A stretch of DNA of 64,000 nt from NCBI RefSeq assembly GCF_012931985.1, contig NZ_JAAFGM010000001.1, positions 186,001 through 250,000 on the forward strand. The letters run 5' to 3'. The notes beneath the pieces were generated by a model. That model ran no database searches, was not told the origin of the DNA, and was given only the letters and a program-made list of their open reading frames with translations. The position numbers and the translations under genes were made by a program. Of the stretch, positions 8,478 through 17,035 are shown one piece after another (position 1 is the stretch's first letter; every line of letters starts with the position of its first letter). Source of the DNA: Candidatus Roseilinea sp. NK_OTU-006. GTDB lineage: Bacteria > Chloroflexota > Anaerolineae > J036 > Brachytrichaceae.

Positions 8478-9896
8478 ATGCACACCGAGTCTAACGACGA
8501 GTTCGACGGTGGCGACTTCGACGGTCACGATGACGCCGACGATTTCGGCCTCGATGCCGCATGGCTGGCGAGCGAGTTGACGGATGAACTGGTGCGCTAC
8601 TGGGGCGACCGCTGGCGCATCGAGGAAGAGAACAAAGCGATCTGTGTCAACCTCTCCCTCAAGACCGCGCTCAGCAAGCTCCCCGGCAAATGGTTGGACG
8701 CTGCCTGCCAGGCGAACCGGCTGATCTTGCGCGGTGAGCAATACGGAAGCCGGCGCGCTAAAGTCACGGCCCTGGTGGCGCGCCTGACTTCAGAGAATGA
8801 ACTCCGGCGCTGCGTGGCCGAATTGCCCCCTCGCGCCCGGAGCGCCCTGCGCCGGGTGATCAACAACGGCGGGTGGATGCGCTTGGCCGACCTGACGCGC
8901 GACTTTGGTTCGATGGACGGCGACGGCTGGTTCTGGGACGAACAGCCTCCGACATCTTGTCTGGGCGAGTTGCGCCGCCGAGCGTTGCTCTTCATCGGCC
9001 GCACCTCTCGCGTTAAAGACGGCAAACCGGGTAAACGGATGTTCAAGGTGGCCGTCGTGCCCAAGGATATCCGCGCTTTGTTGATGCACGTCCTCTCCGA
9101 GATGCCAACCGACGCAGAGGAAGAGGCCACTTTGGCGCGGCATGGGGCGACGCTGGCAGATGCACTCAACGACGCGATGGCTGCTGCGCGCGACTATTAT
9201 GACGCCCTCGGTTTGCACTTGCCGCTCACGCAGAGCGATGTGGAGGACTTCCTGTGCCATGTTAGCCAGCGCGGTTTCGATCCCGTCATGGCCTGGCTTG
9301 GCCTCGCGATCGTCCTGGTATTCATCGAGACGCACTTGCACGAGATCCAATCGCTCGATGACCTATGCGATTATCACATCAGCGAGTTGGCTTCCAGCTT
9401 CATAGACATGAGCTACATGCATCGCTGGAGACTGGACGAGCGGCGCAACCTGATTCACCTGGTGTGTGTCTTGTATGACCGCCTGTACGAGCGCGGGCGC
9501 GTCCTGAGGGAAACGCGCGACGAGGTGCGCAGCGCATGCGCGCGCCTGCTGAGCGGCAAGCGCAAGCTCAACCTGATCCGCCGGCCGCCGCCGTTGGGCG
9601 GCGAGCTGATCTTCATGCGCGTCAATCCCCACACCGGCAAGGAAGAGCGTTACACGTTTAATCATCAACGCCTGCTGATGGTGTGGGCCGGCGCCTTCGA
9701 TCACGACTGGCGCGCGATGCTTAGCGTGTGTGACACGGTGCCGAGCGGCGCGCAGAAGAAGGCGCTCATCCATGAACTGACCGCGCTTGAACCGGACATC
9801 TGTGACCTGCTCCTCTCCCAGGCCGACGAGGAAGATTTCTATCGCGCCATCTTGTGGTTCTACGAGGACCGTCTGCTGGAACTGAGCGTGTGGTGA
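8478..9896 (+). CDS. Conserved hypothetical protein, acidic N-terminus, possible winged-helix segment
   Basis: 472 aa, not recognised. The first 30 residues are strongly acidic (NDEFDGGDFDGHDDADDFG). Residues about 115-180 (LPPRARSALRRVINNGGWM, then LGELRRRALLFIG) look like a winged-helix unit of the kind found in helicase-associated N-terminal domains; this is weak. The rest is helical with no transmembrane segment or clear catalytic motif. A GGGAGGAG ribosome binding site lies 8 nt before the ATG. No mobile features around it. Confidence 0.7.
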   Translation: MHTESNDEFDGGDFDGHDDADDFGLDAAWLASELTDELVRYWGDRWRIEEENKAICVNLSLKTALSKLPGKWLDAACQANRLILRGEQYGSRRAKVTALVARLTSENELRRCVAELPPRARSALRRVINNGGWMRLADLTRDFGSMDGDGWFWDEQPPTSCLGELRRRALLFIGRTSRVKDGKPGKRMFKVAVVPKDIRALLMHVLSEMPTDAEEEATLARHGATLADALNDAMAAARDYYDALGLHLPLTQSDVEDFLCHVSQRGFDPVMAWLGLAIVLVFIETHLHEIQSLDDLCDYHISELASSFIDMSYMHRWRLDERRNLIHLVCVLYDRLYERGRVLRETRDEVRSACARLLSGKRKLNLIRRPPPLGGELIFMRVNPHTGKEERYTFNHQRLLMVWAGAFDHDWRAMLSVCDTVPSGAQKKALIHELTALEPDICDLLLSQADEEDFYRAILWFYEDRLLELSVW

Positions 9897-9950
9897 AATG
9901 GCGCGCCGGCCGGGCGTGCGCTCAGTCCTGCTGGTCTGCCGCCTGGGAGG

Positions 9951-10775
9951 TTAAGCGACGTCGTTCTCTAACGTCACCGCGCCGACGCTGATCTTGACCT
10001 GATCGCCTGGTTGAAGCGAGAAGCTCTCCGGCGGCACGATGCCGGTGCCGGTCATCAGAAACGTGCCGTCGGGGAAATCCAGCTCGCGGTAAAGATAGCT
10101 CACCAATTCCTCCAGGCGCCTCTTCATGCGCGCGATGTTGGTCTCGCCGCTGAAGACGACCGCGCCGTTCCGCCGAATCTCTAACGTCACAGTCAGCGCC
10201 CGCATTGCCTCGGCGTCCACCAACACGATCTCCGGCCCCAGCGCGCACGCCCCGGTGTAGATTTTGGCCTGCGGCAGGTAGAGCGGGTTCTCGCCCTCGA
10301 TGTCGCGTGACGACATGTCGTTGCCGGCCGTATAGCCGACGATCTCCCCATGCGTGTTAATGACCAGGGTCAGCTCCGGTTCCGGCACGTTCCACTGGCT
10401 GTCTTTGCGGATGCGCACCGGTTGCCCGCCGGTCACAACGCGCCAGCCGACGGCTTTCATGAACAATTCGGGCCGCTCGGCTTCGTAGACTTTTTGATAC
10501 ACATCGGCGACCGACGATTCCGCCTTGCGCGCGTCGCGGCTGCGTAGATAGGTGACGCCGCTGGCCCAGACTTCCTGCAGCGGCTCGATGGGGGGGAGCA
10601 CCGTTTGTGCTTGGATGCCGCTAGCGGCGTCGTCTCGTCGTCGCGCCAGCCAGTCAGAAAGTGTGCTGGCCGGCTGTCGGAGCAGCTCAGCAAGCGTAAA
10701 GCTCGCAACGAGCGGTTGACCGTCCAGCATCCATCGCGGCCCGGCGCTCGTCGCATATCGAGAGAGTTTCTTCAT
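9951..10775 (-). CDS. Fumarylacetoacetate hydrolase-family protein, probable 2-keto-3-deoxy-pentonate dehydratase
   Basis: 274 aa. The stretch SSRDIEGENPLYLPQAK, together with AERPELFMKA and VPEPELTLVI, is the pattern I associate with 2-keto-3-deoxy-D-arabinonate dehydratases, which turn the keto-deoxy acid into alpha-ketoglutarate semialdehyde. Metal ligands would be the acidic residues of PEPE and the later Asp of GNDMSSRD. Last gene of a minus-strand operon behind an SDR dehydrogenase (19 bp gap) and an enolase-superfamily dehydratase, which fits an oxidative pentose route. The exact substrate is inferred. Confidence 0.8.
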   Translation of the reverse strand: MKKLSRYATSAGPRWMLDGQPLVASFTLAELLRQPASTLSDWLARRRDDAASGIQAQTVLPPIEPLQEVWASGVTYLRSRDARKAESSVADVYQKVYEAERPELFMKAVGWRVVTGGQPVRIRKDSQWNVPEPELTLVINTHGEIVGYTAGNDMSSRDIEGENPLYLPQAKIYTGACALGPEIVLVDAEAMRALTVTLEIRRNGAVVFSGETNIARMKRRLEELVSYLYRELDFPDGTFLMTGTGIVPPESFSLQPGDQVKISVGAVTLENDVA

Positions 10776-10794
10776 CGTTATTTTCGATTCGTCC

Positions 10795-11559
10795 TCAATC
10801 CATCGGATATAGGCTACACCCGCCGTCCACCAGCAGCGTCGCGCCGGTCATATAACTGGCCATGTCGGAGCATAGGAAGACGAACGCATCGGCCACGCTT
10901 TCCGGCGTCTGCAAATAGCCCAACGGAATGGCCTTTGCAGCGCGCGCGCGGTAGCTGGGATCGGTGTCCCACTGTCGCTTGGCCAGGCCCACGCCGACGA
11001 TGCCCGGCGCGATGGCGTTGGCGCGGATGCCTTTGTCGGCCAGTTCGCGCGCGAAGCCGCGCATCATGGCTTTCATGGCGCTTTTGCTCATGGTGTAGGG
11101 CGTGATCTCCGGCCAGGGGACGTCTTGCACCCACGACGTGGTGAAGATCAGGTGGCCGGCCACGCTCCGCGCGATCCAACGTCGTGCTGCTTCCTGCGCC
11201 ACCACGAACGCTGCGCGCACGTTCACTTCCATCAGTTTATCGTATTCGCTCAGCGGGTACGCGGTGACCGGATGAGCGGCTACCATGCCGGCGTGACAAC
11301 ATGCCACGTTGGGTAGACCCAGCGCCGATTCGACGGCGTCGAACATCGCCGCCACCGACTCGGCGTGAGCGGCATCGGCCTGAAAGTAGCGCAGGCGCTC
11401 AGACTGGGGCAGGATGGCCTTAACCTCTTCTTTCGGTAGTACATCGTTCACGGCCACCGCCGCGCCGTGCTCCAGTAGCCTGCGCACGATCACTTGACCG
11501 ATTGCGCCGGCGCCGCCGGTGATCAAGATGATTTTGTCGGAAAGATCGAGCGTGTTCAT
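10795..11559 (-). CDS. SDR-family NAD(P)-dependent sugar dehydrogenase
   Basis: 254 aa classical short-chain dehydrogenase: nucleotide motif TGGAGAIG at about 14-21, catalytic Ser in FTTSWVQ, Tyr-x3-Lys in YTMSKSA, and PG at GIVGVGLAK. In this operon it could oxidise an aldose to a lactone or a sugar alcohol to a ketose. The SH3-GH99 gene ends 11 bp upstream and the FAH gene starts 19 bp downstream. Confidence 0.85.
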   Translation of the reverse strand: MNTLDLSDKIILITGGAGAIGQVIVRRLLEHGAAVAVNDVLPKEEVKAILPQSERLRYFQADAAHAESVAAMFDAVESALGLPNVACCHAGMVAAHPVTAYPLSEYDKLMEVNVRAAFVVAQEAARRWIARSVAGHLIFTTSWVQDVPWPEITPYTMSKSAMKAMMRGFARELADKGIRANAIAPGIVGVGLAKRQWDTDPSYRARAAKAIPLGYLQTPESVADAFVFLCSDMASYMTGATLLVDGGCSLYPMD

Positions 11560-11570
11560 GGGATAACGGG

Positions 11571-13073
11571 TTAGGGATTGCGTGAAGTTGGGGCGGAGCT
11601 GTTGGCGCGATAGGCCGTCCCCAACTCACAGGTCAGGTTGAGGTATAGATCGCCGTACGTGCGGCCCGGCTCGATGGCTGTGCCTTCGATCCACTCGTTG
11701 AAGCTCTTTACCAACAGCAAGTCACCGCCGGTTCGCGGCGTTACGCTGAATGTCTCACGGTAATAATCACCGTTGCCGCGGTCGCGGGCGAAGATGGGGG
11801 CGGGGATGCGCATGTCGGTGGACTTCACCAGAGGTGAACGGGTGTCGTCGAAGCCAGGCGCAATGGTATCGGCGAAATACAGGCGCATGCCCGATTGCCG
11901 CTCGACGTTGCGCAAACGGGCGGCGTAGGTGGGTTGTTTGAGCCAACTGCGCGGGCTGTTGCGGTGATCAATCCGATACACGTAAAGGCCATCGAACAAC
12001 GGGTTGAAGGCTGTGGATAAGCCTTCGGCAAACCACACAGCGCGCCGATCAGGATCGGTGGCCTGGCGGATGCGCTCCCAGCCGGCTCGGGCTGCGGCCA
12101 GGTCGCCCCAAGGCCGGGTCATGCCTTCAAAGAAGATCACCGGGCGCCCGTCGAGTTTGACGTAGCTGGGGTGCGATGCCCACTGGGTCAGCACGAATTG
12201 TACGGCGTCTATCAGGTCTTGCTCGGTTGTGCCGGGTAGGCTGTTGGCGAGCAGCACCACGGCGTGTTTCAGCCCACTGCCGCTGGAGGCTGCCAGCAGC
12301 GCGTTGAAGTTCTGGGTGGTGCGTGGCTCCTTGGGGCCGAGCCAGTGGGCGGCGAATCCGTCAAGGCAGGCGCGCTGTGCCAGTTGCACGTGGCGTTGAA
12401 TGAGGGCCGGGTCGTCTGAGTGATAAGGGCCGGCGGCGGGCACGTCGAAGGTTTTGCTGCCGTCGAACACATCCGGCGTATACCACATGACATAGTCGGC
12501 CAGGATGAGGCGGGGCGCAGCGTCAGCGCGCGCAGGCAAAGTGGGGGAGAGGGTCACCGTGGGAGGCTGGCCGAGCGAGGTGTGCTGCGCGAAGAGATAG
12601 GCCTTGCCGTCGCCGTAGGCGATCTCCAGCCAATCGCCGTCGGCCGTCCGCGTGATGACTGTGATCACGTCGCCGCGCTGGAGTTGCCCCACAACGGCGC
12701 TGCCCAGGCGGGGGGCGCTGCGCACGTTGAGCAGCGCCGACGTAACCGTGGCGGTTTGGACGCTGCCGGCTGCCAAGATCGGCGAAGCGCTGGTGCACGT
12801 GCCACCGGGGATGGCGAACTGAGCCGACACAAACCCATAGCCGCCGTTGAAGCGGATGCGATACCACGCGCCATCAGCTGTGCGCGCCTCGGCAATAACC
12901 GTTTGGCCGCAAACGAGTTGGCCGAGGATGCGGTTGTTTGTGCCGGGCCCGCTGCGCACGTTGAGGATGGCGGAGGTGACGACCAGCGTAACGGGCGGGG
13001 GTTGGCCTTGGGCTGCAGGTGCGTCGCTGATGATGATGCACAGCGCTGCAACAAAGGAAAGCAACCTGCGCAT
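11571..13073 (-). CDS. Secreted SH3-repeat protein with GH99-like catalytic domain
   Basis: 500 aa. A signal peptide (MRRLLSFVAALCIIISDAPAAQGQ) sets the start at 13073; upstream in-frame ATGs would put charged residues before it. Two bacterial SH3 domains follow (about 30-95 and 105-165; ILNVRSGPGTNNRILGQL, LLNVRSAPRLGSAVVGQL), which often bind cell wall. The C-terminal 300 residues (LADYVMWYTPDVFDG, GRPVIFFEG, KSFNEWIEGTAIEPG) match GH99/WbsX-type endo-mannosidase-like barrels; the NEWIEGT Glu residues would be catalytic. Probably attacks exported glycan. Same operon as the sugar-acid genes. Confidence 0.82.
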   Translation of the reverse strand: MRRLLSFVAALCIIISDAPAAQGQPPPVTLVVTSAILNVRSGPGTNNRILGQLVCGQTVIAEARTADGAWYRIRFNGGYGFVSAQFAIPGGTCTSASPILAAGSVQTATVTSALLNVRSAPRLGSAVVGQLQRGDVITVITRTADGDWLEIAYGDGKAYLFAQHTSLGQPPTVTLSPTLPARADAAPRLILADYVMWYTPDVFDGSKTFDVPAAGPYHSDDPALIQRHVQLAQRACLDGFAAHWLGPKEPRTTQNFNALLAASSGSGLKHAVVLLANSLPGTTEQDLIDAVQFVLTQWASHPSYVKLDGRPVIFFEGMTRPWGDLAAARAGWERIRQATDPDRRAVWFAEGLSTAFNPLFDGLYVYRIDHRNSPRSWLKQPTYAARLRNVERQSGMRLYFADTIAPGFDDTRSPLVKSTDMRIPAPIFARDRGNGDYYRETFSVTPRTGGDLLLVKSFNEWIEGTAIEPGRTYGDLYLNLTCELGTAYRANSSAPTSRNP

Positions 13074-13163
13074 GGCGTGACCGGAGCGGCGGGCGGTTGT
13101 GCTCTCGTGCATGGGCACATTATCGCCGGGCCCAGGGGCTACCCGCGAAGCGCGCACGGCGCA

Positions 13164-14342
13164 TCACCAGTCCAGGATTGCGCCGTCGTGTGCGCGCACG
13201 GTGGTCGCGTGGATGATCTCCTGCTTGAATGGATGTTTCTCAGCCGCTGTTTCATCAACCTCAATGCCAAGGCCAGGTGCGTCGGTGGGCAGCCAGTACC
13301 CGTTCTCCGTCTTGAGGGTATGCTTCACCACGTCGAACCGCCAGGGCACGTCGGTGAGCATGTCTTCTTGAATCAGGAAGTTCGGCGTGCTGAGCGCGAA
13401 GTGAAGCGCGGCAGCATTTGCCACCGGCCCGAGCGGGTTATGCGGCGCGACGCCCATGTAGTAAGCCTCGGCCATGGCGGCGATTTTCTTCGCCTCCCAT
13501 AGCCCGCCGCAATGGCACAGGTCGGGCTGGATAACGTGGCAAGCTTGCTTCTCGAACAGCTCGCGGAACTCGAACCGCGTCACGCGCCGCTCGCCGGTGG
13601 CGATGGGCACGGGTGAGGCGCGGCGCACCTCGGCCAACGCGTCCACGTTCTCCGGCGGCACCGGCTCCTCGATGAAAAGAGGGCGATACGGTGCGAGCAC
13701 GCGGCAGAACTCGATGGCGTTGGCCACGCTGTGCCGGCCGTGGCAGTCAATCATGATGTCCACCCCTTCGCCCACGGCCTCTCGAATAGCCGCCATCATG
13801 CGCTCGGCGTAGCGATAGGCGGCGATGCTGTTCAGCGTCTCGGTGGGTGGGGTGATGAGCACCTTCACCGCGGTGTAGCCGCGCGCCACGACTTCCAGGG
13901 CCAGGTCTATGAACGGTTGGGGGTCGGCGCTGTATTGTGTCTCATACACGGCGCGCATGTCCCCGCCGCCGAGGTGGGTGTACATGCGCACCTTGTCGCG
14001 CACCCGGCCGCCCAGCAATTGATAGACCGGCACGCCGAGCATCTTGCCGCGAATGTCCCACAACGCCTGCTCGATCCCGCTGATCGCGCTCAGGCCGATC
14101 ACGCCGACGCGCCAGAAGCTCTGACGATACATCTTCTGGTAAAGGAACTCGATGCGCTGGGGGTCTTCGCCGATCAGCATCGGGGCGAAGTCTTCAATGG
14201 CGCCGACGACCGCGCGCGTCTTCCATTCTAGCGACGCTTCGCCCCAACCGAAGAGGCCAGGCTGATCGGTCTCCACTTTGACGAATACCCAGTTGCGCAT
14301 CTCGGCGTTGACCACGCAAGTTTTGATGGCGGTGATTTTCAT
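13164..14342 (-). CDS. Enolase-superfamily sugar-acid dehydratase (galactonate dehydratase-like)
   Basis: 392 aa mandelate racemase/muconate lactonising family. Metal ligands Asp199 (IMIDCHGRHS), Glu225 (FIEEP) and Glu251 (ATGERR), and catalytic His301 (APHNPLG). The HGR-type loop and overall length resemble D-galactonate dehydratase, which makes 2-keto-3-deoxy-galactonate. The downstream keto-deoxy-pentonate dehydratase suggests a pentonate (xylonate or arabinonate) may be the real substrate. ATG overlaps the GH31 stop by 4 bp (translational coupling). Confidence 0.88.
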   Translation of the reverse strand: MKITAIKTCVVNAEMRNWVFVKVETDQPGLFGWGEASLEWKTRAVVGAIEDFAPMLIGEDPQRIEFLYQKMYRQSFWRVGVIGLSAISGIEQALWDIRGKMLGVPVYQLLGGRVRDKVRMYTHLGGGDMRAVYETQYSADPQPFIDLALEVVARGYTAVKVLITPPTETLNSIAAYRYAERMMAAIREAVGEGVDIMIDCHGRHSVANAIEFCRVLAPYRPLFIEEPVPPENVDALAEVRRASPVPIATGERRVTRFEFRELFEKQACHVIQPDLCHCGGLWEAKKIAAMAEAYYMGVAPHNPLGPVANAAALHFALSTPNFLIQEDMLTDVPWRFDVVKHTLKTENGYWLPTDAPGLGIEVDETAAEKHPFKQEIIHATTVRAHDGAILDW

Positions 14343-16399
14343 GGCCGCATTTTCGCCTCGGCTCGATCATGTGACTGGATGACGGATGATGCTTGAATCG
14401 GCAGTTGGGCGTTGTCGCGCAGGAAGAGCGGAATGCGCTCCAGCGGCGCGTCAACGCGGACCGCTTGGCCGCCGGCGAACGTTTGGCCGCTCCAAGCGTC
14501 GGTCCAGTGCGCGCCTTGCGGCAGATATACCTCGCGTTGCACAGCGCCGGGGTGCAGCACCGGCGCCACCAGCAGATCCGGGCCGAACATGTAAGCATCC
14601 TCCACGGCCCAAGCGTCGGCGTCTGCCGGAAAGACGTAGAACAGCGGCCGCATGGGCGGGTCGCCGTGCTCGTGGGCCTCGCGCATCAGGCGCATCACGT
14701 ATGGGCGCAGCCGCTGGCGCATGAACATCACGTCGCGGATGATGCTGTAGGCGCGCTCGCCGAACTCCCACACTTCGTTGGGGCCGCCGCTGGCGGTGAT
14801 CGGCCCATACGGTTTGCGGTAACCGTGCAAGCGAAAGAGCGGGCAAAACGCCCCATACTGAAACCAGCGCACGATCAGCTCGCGGAAGTCGTCGGATGTC
14901 ACGTCGCCGCCGTAGAAACCACCGATGTCGGTCGTCCACCACGGGATGCCGCTCAGGCCGATGTTGAGGCCGGCGGGCACCTGCGCCCGTAAGGCTTCCC
15001 AGGTGGATTGAATGTCGCCGCTCCACACGGCGGCGCCGTAGCGTTGGCTGCCGGCCCATGCCGACCGTGCGAGAAAGACGATCTCTGATTCGCCCTGCGC
15101 GCGCATCCCCTCGTAGAAGCCCTGGGCATGGCGCAAGGGGTAAATGTTGGCCACGGCGCGGCCGTCGCCGGCGTGATAGCGCAGATTGTCGTATTGCACC
15201 GGATACATCTCCGGCTCGCAGGCATCCAGCCAGTACACCTTGATGCCGTGGTCGTAGTAGCCTTGTTTGACCTGCTCCCAGATGAAACGCCGCGCTTCGG
15301 GGTGGGTGGCATCGTAGTAGGCGAGGTACACGCGGGCATCGGTGTATTGGTCGTGGAAGTTCATGTGGGCAGGTTGGCCGCGCAGGGTGCGCAGCAGCCA
15401 TCCGGCGCGCATGGCGACGTGGAAGTTGGCGCTGTCGGGGTTGAGCGCCGGCCACACGCTCACCATGGTTTTGACGCCCATGCTTTCCAACTCGCGCACC
15501 ATGCCGGCGGGGTCGGGCCAATTGTTCGGATCGAACCGCCAGTCGCCGTATTTGGTCCAGTGAAAGAAATCAATCACGATGACCGAAAGGGGCAAGCCGC
15601 GCTCTTGGTAGCCGCGGGCCACGCGGAGCAGCTCATCTTGGGTGCGATAGCGCAGCTTGGATTGCCAGAAGCCCGATGCGAATTCCGGCAGCATCGGGGC
15701 GCGACCGGTCACCGCGGTGTAGTTGCGCACGATCTCGGCGGGAGTGGCGCCGGCGGTGATCCAATAGTCGAGTTGCGCCGTCGCTTCGGCAGTCCAACGG
15801 GTGCCGTTGGCGCCCAGTTCAACGCGTCCCACAGCCGGGTTGTTCCACAGAAAGCCGTAGCCACGATTGCTGAGCAAGAAGGGGATGCTCACCTCGCCGT
15901 TGAGCTGGATCAGGTCAATCACTGCGCCCTTTTGGTTGAGCAGAGCATGCTGATGCTGGCCCAATCCGTAGAAGCGCTCGCCCGCGTAGGCGCGGAAGCG
16001 CGCTTCCAACCGCCACAGATCATCGCCCACGGAGCGGAAGCAGCGCGGCGGCGGCCAGGAGGGATGGTAGGACTCCTCGGCCAGCAGCTCAGCGCCGGTT
16101 TCTGCGTCGAGGAAGCGCAAGCCGATGTCCATGCCGCTGGCATCTACCCAATCCAGCGGCTTGCGCACGATGACTTCGGCGGCGATGCGGCCGTTGCGCA
16201 CCAGGGCGCGGTTGCCCTCGATGCGCACGTCCGCGGATGTGCGCATCGGCGGCAACAGCGCGGAGAGATGATCGTCGGTGAAGGATGGATTCGGCGTAGC
16301 GCGCACGCGCAGGGCATGGTCGCCCCAAGGTTCGATGCGCACAGTTTCTTCGGCAAAGCGCACGATTAGCGCTTGACCTTCCTGGGTGAAGATATTCAT
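14339..16399 (-). CDS. GH31 family alpha-glycosidase (alpha-glucosidase or alpha-xylosidase)
   Basis: 686 aa from MNIFTQEGQ; the frame is open further upstream but only as out-of-frame transporter sequence. N-terminal beta domain (GERFYGLGQHQHALLNQKG, then LSNRGYGFLWNNP), then the barrel: FHWTKYGDWRFDPNNWPDP, nucleophile Asp near residue 391 in VYWLDACEPE, acid/base Asp near 457 in VWSGDIQSTW, and FRLHGYRKPYG. No signal peptide, so it probably acts on imported oligosaccharides. The operon partners (sugar-acid dehydratases) make alpha-xylosidase attractive but not proven. Confidence 0.9.
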   Translation of the reverse strand: MNIFTQEGQALIVRFAEETVRIEPWGDHALRVRATPNPSFTDDHLSALLPPMRTSADVRIEGNRALVRNGRIAAEVIVRKPLDWVDASGMDIGLRFLDAETGAELLAEESYHPSWPPPRCFRSVGDDLWRLEARFRAYAGERFYGLGQHQHALLNQKGAVIDLIQLNGEVSIPFLLSNRGYGFLWNNPAVGRVELGANGTRWTAEATAQLDYWITAGATPAEIVRNYTAVTGRAPMLPEFASGFWQSKLRYRTQDELLRVARGYQERGLPLSVIVIDFFHWTKYGDWRFDPNNWPDPAGMVRELESMGVKTMVSVWPALNPDSANFHVAMRAGWLLRTLRGQPAHMNFHDQYTDARVYLAYYDATHPEARRFIWEQVKQGYYDHGIKVYWLDACEPEMYPVQYDNLRYHAGDGRAVANIYPLRHAQGFYEGMRAQGESEIVFLARSAWAGSQRYGAAVWSGDIQSTWEALRAQVPAGLNIGLSGIPWWTTDIGGFYGGDVTSDDFRELIVRWFQYGAFCPLFRLHGYRKPYGPITASGGPNEVWEFGERAYSIIRDVMFMRQRLRPYVMRLMREAHEHGDPPMRPLFYVFPADADAWAVEDAYMFGPDLLVAPVLHPGAVQREVYLPQGAHWTDAWSGQTFAGGQAVRVDAPLERIPLFLRDNAQLPIQASSVIQSHDRAEAKMRP

Positions 16400-16419
16400 T
16401 TGGCTGCAAGGAAACAGGA

Positions 16420-16878
16420 TTAGCGATAGCGTCCCCGATTGAAGCGATGACCGATGAGCGCCAGGATGATCACCAGTCCGTATGCGAACTGCGTCCAGAA
16501 AGCAGTCAGGCCTGCACCGATGAGGCCGGTCTCGATGAAGCCGACCGACATGGCGCCGAATACCGCGCCGATGACCGTGCCGACGCCGCCCCATGTGGGT
16601 GTGCCGCCGATGAACACCGCGGCCAGCGTGCGCAGCAGGTAGCCATCGCCGGCCGTCGGCCACCAGGTGTTGTTGATCAACTAAGACAACACGCCGGCAA
16701 ACGCTGCGCACAGGCCGACGATGACGTAGGTAAGGGTCTTGGTGCGCGCCACGTTGATGCCCATCTCCTTGGCGCTCTCTGGATTGTCGCCGACGATGGC
16801 GACGTGCGCGCCGAGCCTATGGCGATTGAACAGCACGACGCAGATCACCAACACCAACGCGGCCGAGATGACCATCAA
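16420..16878 (-). pseudogene. Degraded ABC sugar permease (RbsC family), N-terminally truncated, in-frame amber stop
   Basis: Two adjacent in-frame pieces, HRLGAHVAIVGDNPESAKEM to AAFAGVLS and then LINNTWWPTAGDGYLL to the end, are separated only by a TAG at 16681-16683. Together they make about 150 codons, the C-terminal half of an RbsC-like permease (normally about 320 aa). The first half, the ATPase and the binding protein are missing, and a strong AGGAGG with an ATG at 16885 lies just upstream out of frame. This looks like a deletion that fused a transporter promoter to the tail of the permease gene. Readthrough or sequencing error cannot be excluded for the TAG, but not for the missing half. 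Confidence 0.85.
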
Positions 16879-16973
16879 CAGTCATGGAATCCTCCTGGAT
16901 TTTTGAAGTAACAGCCTCTTGGTTACTGGGCTGTGTCTAATCTTGAGCTGAAATTGAACGCTTGCATCGGGTC

Positions 16974-16981
16974 TTGCGCAA
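16974..16981. promoter_or_regulatory. TTGCGCAA palindrome upstream of the permease remnant
   Basis: Perfect 8-bp palindrome with a central CG, the typical core of LacI-family operators. The same CTTGCGCAAA string occurs upstream of the intact sugar-binding protein gene (22787-22794). A LacI-family gene ends 55 bp away. Binding is inferred. Confidence 0.4.
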
Positions 16982-17035
16982 AAGAGCAATAGCGATCCTC
17001 GATAGGCATCCCTCCCTTTGTGATCCGTGCGATTG

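Noticed and set aside
12420-13502. Plus-strand frame of 360 codons
   Set aside because: Antisense to the GH99-like and enolase genes; no motif.
15128-16369. Plus-strand frame of 413 codons
   Set aside because: Antisense to the GH31 gene.
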